From Granulosicoccaceae bacterium (GTDB lineage: Bacteria > Pseudomonadota > Gammaproteobacteria > DAOVJZ01), in assembly GCA_030632035.1 (NCBI GenBank), contig DAOVJZ010000013.1, positions 1 to 14,566 on the forward strand: 14,566 nt of DNA, written 5' to 3'. The position numbers and the translations under genes are program-made. Shown in pieces: positions 14,217 through 14,566 of the stretch (its first letter is position 1; the number at the start of each line of letters is the position of its first letter). The notes under the pieces were generated by a model. The model saw only the letters and a program-made list of their open reading frames with translations. It was not told where the DNA came from and made no database searches.

Positions 14217-14566
14217 CTAGTCACCGGTTGGCGTGATACTGAATTCATGTATGTTTTCCATACCACGCATGGTATCGGATAATTTCTGGAAATTATCGAC
14301 GCCAATAGTGCGTATTGACATCTGATATTGAAACATTTCACCACCATCAACCAGATGATAACTAGGATTCACTGCGCTGATATGATGTGCTTCCATAATG
14401 CCATACAAGGTTTCCTTGGGTACATAATCCTTACGACGAAAACGAATATTCAAGTGTGCATAATGCTGGGATGGCATGTGTTTTTCTATATAACTGAATG
14501 CTGACAATACCCCCAGCGTGATCACAGAGGCAATAAGTGCGGCAGAATAAAAACCCATGCCAATAA
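14217..14566 (-). CDS. MgtC/SapB-family membrane protein, C-terminal part, truncated by window edge
   Basis: The frame stays open to the right edge, reading I-G-M-GFYSAALIASVITLGVL before the soluble part, so the apparent ATG at 14558 is internal to a longer gene. The last membrane helix (about the first 25 visible residues) is followed by a cytoplasmic domain of about 90 residues that looks like the ACT-like C-terminal domain of MgtC/SapB proteins (NIRFRRKDY, FSITPTGD at the end). The family is tied to magnesium limitation and control of ATP synthase in some pathogens; in environmental bacteria the role is unclear. The 92-base gap to dam shows no clear terminator. Confidence 0.75.
   Translation of the reverse strand, partial: IGMGFYSAALIASVITLGVLSAFSYIEKHMPSQHYAHLNIRFRRKDYVPKETLYGIMEAHHISAVNPSYHLVDGGEMFQYQMSIRTIGVDNFQKLSDTMRGMENIHEFSITPTGD

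Overview
The gene set points to a chemolithoautotrophic, sulfur-metabolising and denitrifying gammaproteobacterium of moderate to low GC content. The window holds nitrous oxide reductase with its NosR partner, two proteobacterial-type phosphoribulokinases (Calvin cycle), two DsrC-family sulfur-carrier proteins, Dam methylase and a small DUF6763-like protein. This is inference from gene content; there is no rRNA or other taxonomic marker. No tRNA, rRNA, CRISPR array, transposase or phage gene was seen.

Layout. (1) 1-2830, minus strand: nosZ followed by the 5' part of nosR, which runs off the left edge. Each gene has its own FNR/DNR-type box, and a strong hairpin lies between them. (2) 2937-6274: two closely related phosphoribulokinase genes on the plus strand flank a minus-strand membrane zinc metallopeptidase. 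A Nudix hydrolase gene follows the second prk closely. (3) 11237-6246, minus strand: a probable four-gene cluster. It encodes a 1259-residue multidomain membrane protein (two cyclic-nucleotide-binding-like domains, rhodanese, about 50 nonapeptide helical repeats, one membrane segment, periplasmic FGE/sulfatase-modifying-like domain), a small Rieske protein, and two DsrC paralogues with an unusual C-terminal tail. A third FNR/DNR-type box sits at the end of the large gene, in front of the Rieske-dsrC-dsrC genes. A perfect CRP-type palindrome lies upstream of the large gene. (4) 11708-11893, plus strand: small DUF6763-like gene with a terminator. (5) 14124-11969, minus strand: dam, an HDOD gene and a TerB-like gene, closely spaced. 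(6) 14566-14217: 3' end of an MgtC/SapB-type gene cut by the right edge.

How the genes may work together. NosZ and NosR carry out and support the last step of denitrification, and the PRKs make ribulose-1,5-bisphosphate for carbon fixation. The large protein brings together cytoplasmic ligand sensing, sulfane-sulfur chemistry (rhodanese), a long rigid helical rod and a periplasmic domain. It is encoded beside a Rieske electron carrier and two dithiol sulfur carriers. I infer that this cluster is a so far uncharacterised sulfur/redox relay or signalling module, switched on with the nos genes when oxygen is low. That is a hypothesis from domains and boxes, not a demonstrated function.
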